Positions 24,175 to 31,662 of a stretch of DNA of 64,000 nucleotides are shown in pieces. Within the stretch, counting starts at the first letter, position 1; the number at the start of each line of letters is the position of its first letter. The notes beneath the pieces are model-generated. The model saw nothing but the letters and a program-made list of their open reading frames with translations. It was not told the DNA's origin and did no database searches. Source of the DNA: Roseibium hamelinense (GTDB lineage Bacteria; Pseudomonadota; Alphaproteobacteria; Rhizobiales; Stappiaceae); NCBI RefSeq assembly GCF_007830545.1, contig NZ_VLLF01000001.1, forward strand, positions 981,626-1,045,625, in the 5' to 3' direction. The position numbers were made by a program, and so were the translations under genes.

Positions 24175-25803
24175 CTACTGTGCGCCGCCGGGCTGGCTCA
24201 GTTTTTCCATCACTTTATCGAGACTGAAAGATGCAGCTTCCTGTCGCGGCGGATACTCCTGGAAGGTGTCCAGGAACTGCGCAACATATTGCTGAGCGGG
24301 AACCAGCATGTAGGCCCGGTCCAGCATCCAGTCGTAATAGGTGTTGGAGGTCCGGTAGGCCCGCTCATACGGGTCGCGGCGCAGGTTGGTGATCAGGGGC
24401 ACGCGCAGCGGCGTGAGCGGCTCCATCCAGGCCCGGAACGTCGCCCAGGCTTTTTGCTCCAGGAAGGTGATCTTCCAGTTGGAGTAGCGCAAAGCAGCCA
24501 GATCGCCATCATCGGTGAAGTAGAAGATCTCTTCCCGCGGACTGGTCTCAGACTCTCCTGTCAGCAGCGGCAAGAGATTGTAGCCGTCCAGATACACCCG
24601 GTAGTCCCGGCCCATCGTATCGGAGGTGACACCTTCAAGGAGGTCTTCCTTGACGGTTTCATTGCCCGCGGCAGCAAGGAAGGTCGGGAGCCAATCCATA
24701 TGATGGACGATTTCGTTCGACACTGTGCCGGGTTCGATCTGTCCGGGCCAGCGGACCATGGCCGGCACACGCCAGCCGCCTTCCCACTGGGTGTTCTTTT
24801 CGCCCCAGAACGGTGTCATTGCGGCATCTGGCCAAGTGTTCATGTGCGGGCCGTTGTCGGTCGAATAGAACACGATCGTGTTGTCGGCAATGCCGAGCTC
24901 GTCAAGCTTGTCGAGGAACTGGCCGATATGCATGTCGTGCTCGATCATGCCAGCGGTGTATTCATCCGCAACACCGTCTGTCAGGCCGTTTGCGGTCTCG
25001 CGCATCTCGTCCTTGACGTGGGTGCGGAAGTGCATCCGCGTGCCATTCCACCAGACGAACCACGGTGTGCCTTCGGCGGTTTTTTCCTCAATGAAGGCAA
25101 TCGCTGCAGACGAGGTTTCGTCGTCGACGACTTTTTGCCGCTCGATATTGAGCGGGCCGGTATCCTCAATCTCTTGAGTGATCGTGCCGCCGTCGTATGA
25201 GGCGGAGGAGCGGATCACGCCGCGCGGACCGAAGGCTTCCAGAAAGGTTCGCCCGTCCGGCAACACTGCATCACGCGGATAATCCTCGTTTTCGGGCTCT
25301 TCTTCGGCATTGAGGTGATAAAGATTGCCGAAGAACTGATCGAAGCCGTGGTTGGTCGGCAAGTGTTCGTCCCGGTCCCCCAGGTGGTTCTTGCCGAACT
25401 GACCAGTTGCGTAGCCTTCATCTTTCAAAAGCGCCGCGATCGTCGGATCTTCGACCTGCATGCCTTCTTCGGCACCGGGAAGACCGACTTTGGAGAGCCC
25501 CGTGCGGAACACGGATTGCCCCATGATGAAGGAGGACCTGCCGGCCGTGCAGGACTGCTCGGCGTAATAGTCCGTGAACATCATGCCTTCTTTGGCAACC
25601 CGGTCGATGTTGGGCGTCTGGTAACCCATAAGACCGAATGTGTAAGCAGATATGTTTGATTGCCCGACATCGTCGCCCCAGATGACAAGAATGTTGGGCT
25701 TGGTCTCTTCTTGCGAGAAAGCGGGCACCGGTGCGGCGGCAATTGCCACGGCGAGCCCGAAAACGGCCGCGCAACCCCGCGGCCCGGTTGTCGTGAAACT
25801 CAT
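24175..25803 (-). CDS. Exported arylsulfatase (formylglycine type)
   Basis: A 542-aa alkaline-phosphatase-fold sulfatase with a signal peptide ending near PAFSQ. NILVIWGDDVG provides the calcium-binding Asp44 and Asp45. The activation motif is Cys85-Thr-Ala-Gly-Arg89, a CxAxR variant of the usual CxPxR, followed by SSFIMG. Conserved GQFGKNHLGD and VFYSTDNGPH follow. The Cys must become formylglycine, and the exported FGE in the same operon can supply this. It hydrolyses sulfate esters, probably of an algal or own-surface glycan or an aryl sulfate. The alanine in the motif is known in some sulfatases and need not abolish maturation. Confidence 0.92.
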   Translation of the reverse strand: MSFTTTGPRGCAAVFGLAVAIAAAPVPAFSQEETKPNILVIWGDDVGQSNISAYTFGLMGYQTPNIDRVAKEGMMFTDYYAEQSCTAGRSSFIMGQSVFRTGLSKVGLPGAEEGMQVEDPTIAALLKDEGYATGQFGKNHLGDRDEHLPTNHGFDQFFGNLYHLNAEEEPENEDYPRDAVLPDGRTFLEAFGPRGVIRSSASYDGGTITQEIEDTGPLNIERQKVVDDETSSAAIAFIEEKTAEGTPWFVWWNGTRMHFRTHVKDEMRETANGLTDGVADEYTAGMIEHDMHIGQFLDKLDELGIADNTIVFYSTDNGPHMNTWPDAAMTPFWGEKNTQWEGGWRVPAMVRWPGQIEPGTVSNEIVHHMDWLPTFLAAAGNETVKEDLLEGVTSDTMGRDYRVYLDGYNLLPLLTGESETSPREEIFYFTDDGDLAALRYSNWKITFLEQKAWATFRAWMEPLTPLRVPLITNLRRDPYERAYRTSNTYYDWMLDRAYMLVPAQQYVAQFLDTFQEYPPRQEAASFSLDKVMEKLSQPGGAQ

Positions 25804-26207
25804 GAAAAACTCCCAATGTCATTTTCCTCGAGCGAAGAGACACTTATCTCAATTTTATGGCTCTATCGGAGCGTCGCCCCGCCCGATTTAACCTTAGGGA
25901 AGTTTCAATCCTTCAAAAAGCAAAAAGTGTAAGGTCGTCGAGATTTCATATGAGCGCACCGGGCAACGGCGGACTATCCGCGTCGAGCCCCCCAGCTTGC
26001 CCATTTGATCGCACACAGGCTGCCATTAAATGATCCGGCGACCTGCCAGCCAGAGGAGCGAGAGCTGCCAAATACGCACCCAGCTCAGCCGCATGCGGCG
26101 CTGAGACACTCATGGTTTTGGTTATGGCTTGATTACTATCCCCGGCTGAGACGCAGCGTTATCATCGTCACCTCGTAAAGGTTCAAATTGCGGTTGGGGA
26201 AAATTCA
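25804..26207. other. Intergenic region, divergent promoters
   Basis: About 400 bases without a supported gene, between the sulfatase operon and an effector-like gene. A GC-rich near-palindrome (CTCAGC ... GCTGAG, 26084-26105) is the only structure I notice. Short frames here lack ribosome binding sites. Confidence 0.5.
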
Positions 26208-26990
26208 ATGTCATTTAATCTATTCTCAAGATTGCAGGGACTGAACCGCAGCGTCAGAACCGCGCAAACCAACCTCAGCAGACTGCGATCAAATCATCGC
26301 AGTCTCCAGACCTCCCTGCCATCGGCGGGCATAGGCCGTCTGTCAACGACGAAATCCCTTGCCAGCTTCAGCAGAAAGCAGGCTCAGATAAACGACAAGC
26401 TCTCTGCTTTGGACAAATTCCTCCAGACAATGACGTTCGAGTCTGACGATCTGATCAACAAGGCAACAGGTTACAGAAACAAACGGCTTGAAAACAAAAA
26501 GGCTTTGCTCAACAAACAGCGGGCCTACAAGAAAAACAGCCACGCACGTCCGGACACCCAAAAAAGCACGCACAAAAGCCCGGAGAAGACCTCAACCGGA
26601 CTTCGTTCATTCAAAGACTTCGAAGCGCAATGGAAGGCGTCTGGACGACAGAATACCGGGACCTCCACTCAAACAGGCACAACAGCCAAGCAGACTTCCC
26701 AGCATACTGGAGTGACCAAGTTCTCCGATTTTGAGAAGCGTTGGAACGCGGAACACGGGCCGCAAAACGTCTCCGTGACCAAAGATGCCGATCTTCTGGA
26801 CGCGCTTGACGATACGGACACCGGCTATCTTGAAGACGCGCACTCAAAGATGCTCGATCAGAAATACGGCGTTGAGAAACTCAACGAGACCGACCTTCTT
26901 GCTGATTTGGACGAGCTGGACGATGATCTGGACAACATCAGTGACGACAGTTACCTGACCAACGCCCATACGCCGAAGTACAGTGTCTGA
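26208..26990 (+). CDS. Putative secreted effector with internal duplications, 260 aa
   Basis: Not recognised. It begins MSFNLFSRLQGLNRSVRTAQ, and the first 110 residues are basic and helical with Ser/Asn/Gln enrichment. A short motif occurs twice, LRSFKDFEAQWKA (around residue 131) and VTKFSDFEKRWNA (around 169), separated by a Thr/Gln/Gly-rich linker. The acidic C-terminus also contains two related units. Each has the form D-L-L-x-x-L-D, an Asp-rich stretch, YL-(D/N)AH, and ends KYGV or KYSV. Duplicated short linear motifs are common in effectors that bind several host partners. GGGG lies about nine bases before the ATG. It shares the Met-Ser-Phe start of two other such genes here. Confidence 0.6.
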   Translation: MSFNLFSRLQGLNRSVRTAQTNLSRLRSNHRSLQTSLPSAGIGRLSTTKSLASFSRKQAQINDKLSALDKFLQTMTFESDDLINKATGYRNKRLENKKALLNKQRAYKKNSHARPDTQKSTHKSPEKTSTGLRSFKDFEAQWKASGRQNTGTSTQTGTTAKQTSQHTGVTKFSDFEKRWNAEHGPQNVSVTKDADLLDALDDTDTGYLEDAHSKMLDQKYGVEKLNETDLLADLDELDDDLDNISDDSYLTNAHTPKYSV

Positions 26991-27054
26991 AGGACAGCTG
27001 GCGGCTGTGCACGCACGCTCGTTTGACAGCCCGGTCGCCGGCGCCTTGCGGCTT

Positions 27055-27294
27055 TTACAAACCGGCGTGCGAGCCGTCGCACAACGGTTTCTTGCCGCTG
27101 TGCTTGCAAGCACAGAAGAAGGCCTTGCCGTCTTTTTCTGCGGTGTATTTGACCGGTGCGAATTCGGTTCCCGCATGACTTCCGTCGCAAAAAGGCTGCT
27201 TGCCGCTGCGCCCGCACGAGCACCAGAAATACGATTTGCCGGCTTCGACATCGACGGCGATAGGCGCTTTTTGCGCAATAACAGGTTCACTCAT
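27055..27294 (-). CDS. Dual CDGSH iron-sulfur protein
   Basis: A 79-aa protein with two CDGSH-type [2Fe-2S] binding motifs, CSCGRSGKQPFCDGSH and CACKHSGKKPLCDGSH. Each has the 3-Cys 1-His ligand set and they are arranged in tandem as in bacterial mitoNEET-like proteins. A role in iron-sulfur or electron transfer is likely, and the protein is cytoplasmic. The start at 27294 has GAGGAGG upstream; a longer frame reading into the next gene is not needed. Confidence 0.92.
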   Translation of the reverse strand: MSEPVIAQKAPIAVDVEAGKSYFWCSCGRSGKQPFCDGSHAGTEFAPVKYTAEKDGKAFFCACKHSGKKPLCDGSHAGL

Positions 27295-27403
27295 ATTGCC
27301 TCCTCTCAGTTGTTTCCCGAACAGATAGAGGACTTGTCCTTGGGGCACAGGCGTAGGAACAACAAACTCCCCGGGACTTGGCACCGCATTATAACAGCGC
27401 TTC

Positions 27404-27907
27404 CTAATCCTGGCGCATATGCAAAACCATGAGAATTTCATCGATATAGCGGCCGCCGGTCTTCAGTGCATTTTTTTCAAGACCATACGGCTCAAAACCA
27501 AGGCTTCTGTAGAGGCGTTCAGCGGGCCCGTTTCCGGCGCCAACCGACAACTGAATCTGCTCAATACCGCCCTGCACCGCATCGATAATTGTTTGAATGA
27601 GGGCTTTGGCCAAGCCCGCCCGCCGGACTTCCGGGCGCGCATAGACACCCCATATGATGCCCTTGTGGCGGACTTTTTCCTCCGGCGGCACAACAAACCC
27701 GGCAAACGCGTCAAAGCGTTCTTCCTCAAACCCGCCACCCAGTATCAGGTTGCTTCGAAGCTGTTGTTCAAAAACCGTGTCTGGAAGACCAACCGCCTCT
27801 TCGAAGCTTGTTCCAAAGGCATCCGGATGGTCCCGCAAGGCCTCAAGGCGCAGCGCCTTGTAAACCGCCAAATCCGCCTCTGCCAGGCGTCTTAAATAGA
27901 ACTCCAT
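27404..27907 (-). CDS. GNAT N-acetyltransferase
   Basis: A 167-aa GNAT enzyme: N-terminal YLRRLAEADLAVYKALRLEAL, acetyl-CoA loop VYARPEVRRAGLAKALI (R-R-x-G-L/x-G/A), then NGPAERLYRSLGFEPYGLE. It acetylates an unknown amine. The ATG at 27907 follows CAGGG. It is the last of a minus-strand run with the cupin, ABM and NIPSNAP genes upstream. Confidence 0.88.
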   Translation of the reverse strand: MEFYLRRLAEADLAVYKALRLEALRDHPDAFGTSFEEAVGLPDTVFEQQLRSNLILGGGFEEERFDAFAGFVVPPEEKVRHKGIIWGVYARPEVRRAGLAKALIQTIIDAVQGGIEQIQLSVGAGNGPAERLYRSLGFEPYGLEKNALKTGGRYIDEILMVLHMRQD

Positions 27908-27929
27908 GCCACCCTGCCCGCGTGTTTGC

Positions 27930-28325
27930 CTAACCTGCATAGTCCGCATCGGAGACCGGTTCGAGCCAATCCGCGGCCGCGCCATCCTCGGCCTCGTGCA
28001 TAGCAATATGGACCATCGCATTGTCCGGAGCCGCCCCGTGCCAGTGTTTGGCATGAGGGGGGATCCAAACGGTGTCGCCCGGCAGGATTTCGCGGATCGG
28101 CTGGCCCTTTACCTGGATGCGGCCACATCCGGATACGACATAAAGCGTCTGGCCCAGAGGATGCGTGTGCCAGTTCGTGCGCGCCCCCGGTTCAAAGGCC
28201 ACGCGGACCGCCTGGATCCTTGCCGGCGCGGGAGCCATGACAATCGGGTCCTGCCAGACCGTTCCGGTGAAATAGTCCGGATTGGCGCGTTTTGTCGGCC
28301 GCTGGCCCGCCTTGAAGATATCCAT
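27930..28325 (-). CDS. Cupin-domain protein
   Basis: A 131-aa single-domain cupin: motif 1 FEPGARTNWHTHPLGQTLYVV with two His, and motif 2 PGDTVWIPPHAKHWHG. The histidines can hold a divalent metal. Similar small cupins act as dioxygenase-, isomerase- or lyase-like enzymes; the substrate here is unknown. The start at 28325 follows AAGGACAAGG. It lies 22 bases before the GNAT gene and 35 bases after the ABM gene. Confidence 0.88.
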   Translation of the reverse strand: MDIFKAGQRPTKRANPDYFTGTVWQDPIVMAPAPARIQAVRVAFEPGARTNWHTHPLGQTLYVVSGCGRIQVKGQPIREILPGDTVWIPPHAKHWHGAAPDNAMVHIAMHEAEDGAAADWLEPVSDADYAG

Positions 28326-28360
28326 ACCTTGTCCTTTCCCTCGTCCGGTTCTACCGACGC

Positions 28361-28708
28361 TCAACCGCCATGGGTCGCGCGGCTGTCGGCGGGCGCTTCG
28401 TCCCGCTCGAACATGCCGTAGTCCCGCAAAACGCTGGCGACCCGCAAGCGGTAGTCCTTGAAGAAACTGCCCCGCCCGGCCGCTTGCGCCTTGCGGTGCT
28501 GGGTCAGTTTGCGCCACTCGTTCAGAGCCTCCTCGTCGCGAAAAAACGAGACAGACAGGAGCTTTTCCGGATTTGTCAGACTTTGAAACCGCTCCACCGA
28601 TATGAACCCATCGATCTGTTCGACCAAGGGCCGCATGTCGGCAGCCATATCAAGATAAGCCTGCTTTTTGTCGTCATGCGGTATGACTTCGAAAATCACG
28701 GCAATCAT
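28361..28708 (-). CDS. Antibiotic biosynthesis monooxygenase (ABM) family protein
   Basis: A 115-aa ferredoxin-like alpha/beta protein of the ABM type: strand MIAVIFEVIPHDDKK, helix MAADMRPLVEQIDGFISVERFQSL, then LLSVSFFRDEEALNEWRKL. Such dimers oxidise quinoid or aromatic substrates, or degrade small reactive compounds. I chose ATG 28708, which has AAGGA nine bases upstream. It begins five bases after the NIPSNAP stop codon, so they are co-transcribed. Confidence 0.85.
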   Translation of the reverse strand: MIAVIFEVIPHDDKKQAYLDMAADMRPLVEQIDGFISVERFQSLTNPEKLLSVSFFRDEEALNEWRKLTQHRKAQAAGRGSFFKDYRLRVASVLRDYGMFERDEAPADSRATHGG

Positions 28709-28713
28709 CGCGC

Positions 28714-29031
28714 TCAATCCTTTACCAGCGTTGAAGCCAACTTCAGGAAAGTCCGGTCCTCGCGCAACAAAAACTTCTCCTTCTGGGCAAACGCGTAATT
28801 CTCGCGGCCCAATGGATCGGCGGCGAGCCTCGCCCGATAAGCTTCATATTCTGCAAGACTTTCAATCGTATAGACACCGTAGGCCAATGTCGAAGAGCCT
28901 TCGTGGGGCGCAAAGTACCCGATTAGGTCGGCGCCGCAGCGCGGGATCGCTACACCCCAGTTCCGGGCATAGGTCTTGAAAGCCTCCCGCTTCGTGGGGT
29001 CGATGTGATAGCGGATGAAACACGTGATCAT
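28714..29031 (-). CDS. NIPSNAP-family protein
   Basis: A 105-aa protein beginning [20 protein letters not shown] with the NIPSNAP dimeric alpha/beta-barrel pattern ([20 protein letters not shown], then [16 protein letters not shown]). The biochemical role is unknown for the family. It heads the minus-strand unit with ABM, cupin and GNAT. It diverges from an ArsR-type regulator that probably controls it. Confidence 0.88.
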   Translation of the reverse strand: MITCFIRYHIDPTKREAFKTYARNWGVAIPRCGADLIGYFAPHEGSSTLAYGVYTIESLAEYEAYRARLAADPLGRENYAFAQKEKFLLREDRTFLKLASTLVKD

Positions 29032-29093
29032 GAAAACCTCCGTTCGAGATGAAATCACCAGGGGTTTTATGCGCTCTATACGGGCACGAATGC

Positions 29094-29109
29094 TTCGACT
29101 ATGATCGAA
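29094..29109. promoter_or_regulatory. Inverted repeat, likely ArsR-type operator
   Basis: TTCGA and TCGAA are separated by six bases (CTATGA) immediately upstream of the regulator ATG, in the divergent intergenic space. The position fits autorepression and control of the NIPSNAP-ABM-cupin-GNAT unit. Confidence 0.5.
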
Positions 29110-29111
29110 CC

Positions 29112-29816
29112 ATGAGAGAAGGACCTGACATCGCCCGCATCGGCTCGCTGATCGGGGATCCAGCACGCGCAAACATGCTCACGGCCCTGATGAGCGGAAA
29201 AGCGCTGACCGCGACAGAACTTGCCGCGGAAGCCGGTGTCACGTTGCAGACTGCGAGCTCTCATCTTGGGAAACTGCAGGACGGCGGACTGGTCACGCAA
29301 ACGAAACAGGGCCGTCACCGGTACTTCACCCTGGCCGGTTCCCAGGTCAGTGACGTTTTGGAAGCCTTGATGGGCCTTGCCGCCCGAAGCGGCCACTTGA
29401 GGACGCGAACCGGCCCGAAAGACCCCGCCTTGCGCAAGGCACGGATCTGCTACGACCACCTGGCCGGCGACACCGGTGTCCGACTGTTTGACAGCCTTTA
29501 CGAGCGCGGTTTCCTGACGGTCCAGCCTGAGGGAACCGCCGTCGGACTGACCGATTCGGGCAGCGATTTCATTGAAGGTTTCGGCATAGACCTTTTGTCG
29601 CTCAAGAAGGGCCGGCGGCCGCTTTGCCGGGCATGCCTGGACTGGAGCGCGCGCCGAAGCCACTTGGCCGGCGCACTTGGCGCCGCCTTGTTTGAGCGCA
29701 TGCAGACCCTTGGCTGGGCCCGCCGCGATGTGAACAGCCGTGCCATTCTGGTTTCTCCCGCTGGCGGGCGCGCGATCACAGAATGGTTCCCTATCCAGGC
29801 AGACATCAAAATCTGA
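29112..29816 (+). CDS. ArsR-family transcriptional regulator
   Basis: A 234-aa regulator with an N-terminal winged helix ([16 protein letters not shown], recognition part [17 protein letters not shown], wing [11 protein letters not shown]). A longer C-terminal region contains three cysteines ([18 protein letters not shown]) that could sense metal or redox. The length is roughly double a minimal ArsR and matches the ArsR-like group with an extra ligand domain. The ATG at 29112 starts just after the inverted repeat. Confidence 0.9.
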   Translation: MREGPDIARIGSLIGDPARANMLTALMSGKALTATELAAEAGVTLQTASSHLGKLQDGGLVTQTKQGRHRYFTLAGSQVSDVLEALMGLAARSGHLRTRTGPKDPALRKARICYDHLAGDTGVRLFDSLYERGFLTVQPEGTAVGLTDSGSDFIEGFGIDLLSLKKGRRPLCRACLDWSARRSHLAGALGAALFERMQTLGWARRDVNSRAILVSPAGGRAITEWFPIQADIKI

Positions 29817-30107
29817 TCCGGCCGGCTCTCGGTTCCGCTTCCCCAGAACAGACCTGAAATCCCTTGTTGGCCCGATAGGCGCAGCCGGACCAAGCTGTCA
29901 CAGCGATCAGCGCTGGGCGGAGGAACTTTGCTCAGATATGCTCTTAATAATTTTAATATTTGATTATACACTAATAAAGTGCATTTATGATCGTCACGCG
30001 TGCCGATGGACGTGTCACGTGTTCGAAAATCCGTTGCGCAGGGCCTGAATGACGACGATCGAGCTTCCCCGTTTCCTTTCATATGCACCTTCCTGAGCCA
30101 GCGCCCC

Positions 30108-31382
30108 ATGCTTCGCACAAGCTCACCTTTGCAGGCATCCTTTCGACCTTTCGAGGCAACGGCACGGCACCAGAAGCAGTTTTTAGCGGCAGTGTCGCTG
30201 TCAAAATTCGGGGACGGCCTGACCGACATCGCGCTGATGACGCTGGCCTTCAGTTTGTCGAATTCGGCAAGCCTGGTGATCCTGGTTGCTGCGCTGAAGA
30301 TCTTCGGCAGCTTTTTCGCAAGCCTTATCGTACCTGGACTTTTGCGGACCGGCCATAACCGCATCCTTGTGTACCGCAGCCTTGATATTCTCCGCGCCGC
30401 TCTGATTGTTTTGCCGATCTTCACCGGCAACATATGGGTATTGCTGGCGTTATGCGTCCCGATTTTCACGCTCGAGGCGATCTCGCTCTCGCTGTCCGCG
30501 TCAATCCTGCAGAACATTGCCAGCGATCGTGACCGGCTCGCGCTAAATGCGCGGTTTCAATACATGACCTTCGCCGGAGACCTGCTCGGCAGAGGCCTCG
30601 GCGCTGCCCTGCTGCTGGCCGCGCCGCTGCAGCTGATTTTCGCCTTGGATGCTGTGACCTTCCTGGCAAGTGCGTTGCTGCTGGCAAAAATGCCGGCTCT
30701 CATGCTGTCTTCCACGGGCAAGAAGCCCGCCGAGTTTTACGCCTATGTGTTCAAAGACCGTGTGCAGCAGAGCATCATCTTTTTGCGTTTGTGCGCGCTG
30801 ACAACACTTTCTGTGTTCTGGCTTCTGGTCACATACCGAATGACCGAGCTGGCATCGCTTTTGACCGGGACCCCGCTGGTGGGGGCGATCAGTTTTACAG
30901 ATGCGAACCAAGCGTTCTCCACGCTCTATGCCTGTTTCACGATCCTCGTGTCGGTCACGACCGTTCTTGGCGCGATGGCGGCTCCGAAACTGGCAACGAC
31001 CGCTCCTTTGGCCGTGCAAAGCTATTTTGCCATTCTTGCCTGCGCGCTCGGGCTTTGGCTGCTGGCACCAACCGGTGAAGCCCCCGCGTCTTTCGTCATC
31101 TACTGCATTGGCGGCATCTTAAGTGCGCTCGGCACAGTCATTCTGCGCCTTTTCATCCAGACTTCGGGCCAAATCCTGACGCCGAAGCAGATGCTTTCGG
31201 AAGTCATCGCCACGGCCGATTCCATGAGCCGGATGTGGCAGAACGCCTGTGCCGGCTTCGCCGTTCTGGCCCTCAGCATCAATGCCCCCCTTCCCCTAAT
31301 CGCGGCCGCCTCTGCGGTCACGATCGCCGGTGTCATCCCCAGCTTCAGGCTGGGAGCGCGGCTCCGGTCCCTGCCAACCTGA
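30108..31382 (+). CDS. MFS-type transporter of peptide cassette
   Basis: About 424 aa with eleven to twelve hydrophobic segments of the MFS permease type (FGDGLTDIALMTLAFSLSNS, then TLEAISLSLSASILQNIAS and DLLGRGLGAALLLAAPLQL). It probably exports a small molecule or processed peptide. An open frame reaches back to about 30000 with GTG/ATG options, but no start has a strong ribosome binding site; 30108 gives a normal length. The stop is 16 bases before the peptide gene at 31399, so they are co-transcribed. An AT-rich stretch at 29940-29985 is the likely promoter. Confidence 0.75.
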   Translation: MLRTSSPLQASFRPFEATARHQKQFLAAVSLSKFGDGLTDIALMTLAFSLSNSASLVILVAALKIFGSFFASLIVPGLLRTGHNRILVYRSLDILRAALIVLPIFTGNIWVLLALCVPIFTLEAISLSLSASILQNIASDRDRLALNARFQYMTFAGDLLGRGLGAALLLAAPLQLIFALDAVTFLASALLLAKMPALMLSSTGKKPAEFYAYVFKDRVQQSIIFLRLCALTTLSVFWLLVTYRMTELASLLTGTPLVGAISFTDANQAFSTLYACFTILVSVTTVLGAMAAPKLATTAPLAVQSYFAILACALGLWLLAPTGEAPASFVIYCIGGILSALGTVILRLFIQTSGQILTPKQMLSEVIATADSMSRMWQNACAGFAVLALSINAPLPLIAAASAVTIAGVIPSFRLGARLRSLPT

Positions 31383-31398
31383 ACGAAGGAGAACAGAA

Positions 31399-31596
31399 AT
31401 GAAGCACAATCTGAAAACAATCGCTGATCGTCAAAGCCCGGCTTGGACCACAAAGTTCAAACAACCGGATCTGAAATCGATGCAGGCCAACACGGTCGCT
31501 TTCCGCAAGGTCGATGGACAGAGCAACCTGCGTCTCATTACCCGGTCCGGCTTTGAGACCAAGCACATTTGCACGAGTGCAATTGCTTCCATGTAG
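31399..31596 (+). CDS. 65-aa peptide, candidate RiPP precursor
   Basis: A strong ribosome binding site (AAGGAG, seven bases) precedes ATG 31399. The product begins MKHNLKTIADRQSPAWTTKF and ends ETKHICTSAIASM. It has a basic, polar N-terminal two-thirds resembling a leader and a short C-terminal part with a single Cys58 and Ser/Thr residues. It lies between a transporter and a PP-loop ATPase and is followed by a strong terminator hairpin, the usual layout for a highly expressed peptide precursor ahead of its tailoring enzyme. No known precursor family is recognised, and modification is inferred. Confidence 0.6.
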   Translation: MKHNLKTIADRQSPAWTTKFKQPDLKSMQANTVAFRKVDGQSNLRLITRSGFETKHICTSAIASM

Positions 31597-31607
31597 CAGC
31601 ACAAACC

Positions 31608-31640
31608 GGACCATTGCTCACGGGCAATGGTCCTTTCATT
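31608..31640 (+). terminator. Attenuator-like terminator after the peptide gene
   Basis: A perfect 10-bp stem (GGACCATTGC / GCAATGGTCC) with a six-base loop, followed by TTTCATTTCATTC. It sits between the peptide and the ATPase genes, so it should make peptide mRNA more abundant than enzyme mRNA. Confidence 0.8.
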
Positions 31641-31662
31641 TCATTCTTTAGGGACAATTGAG

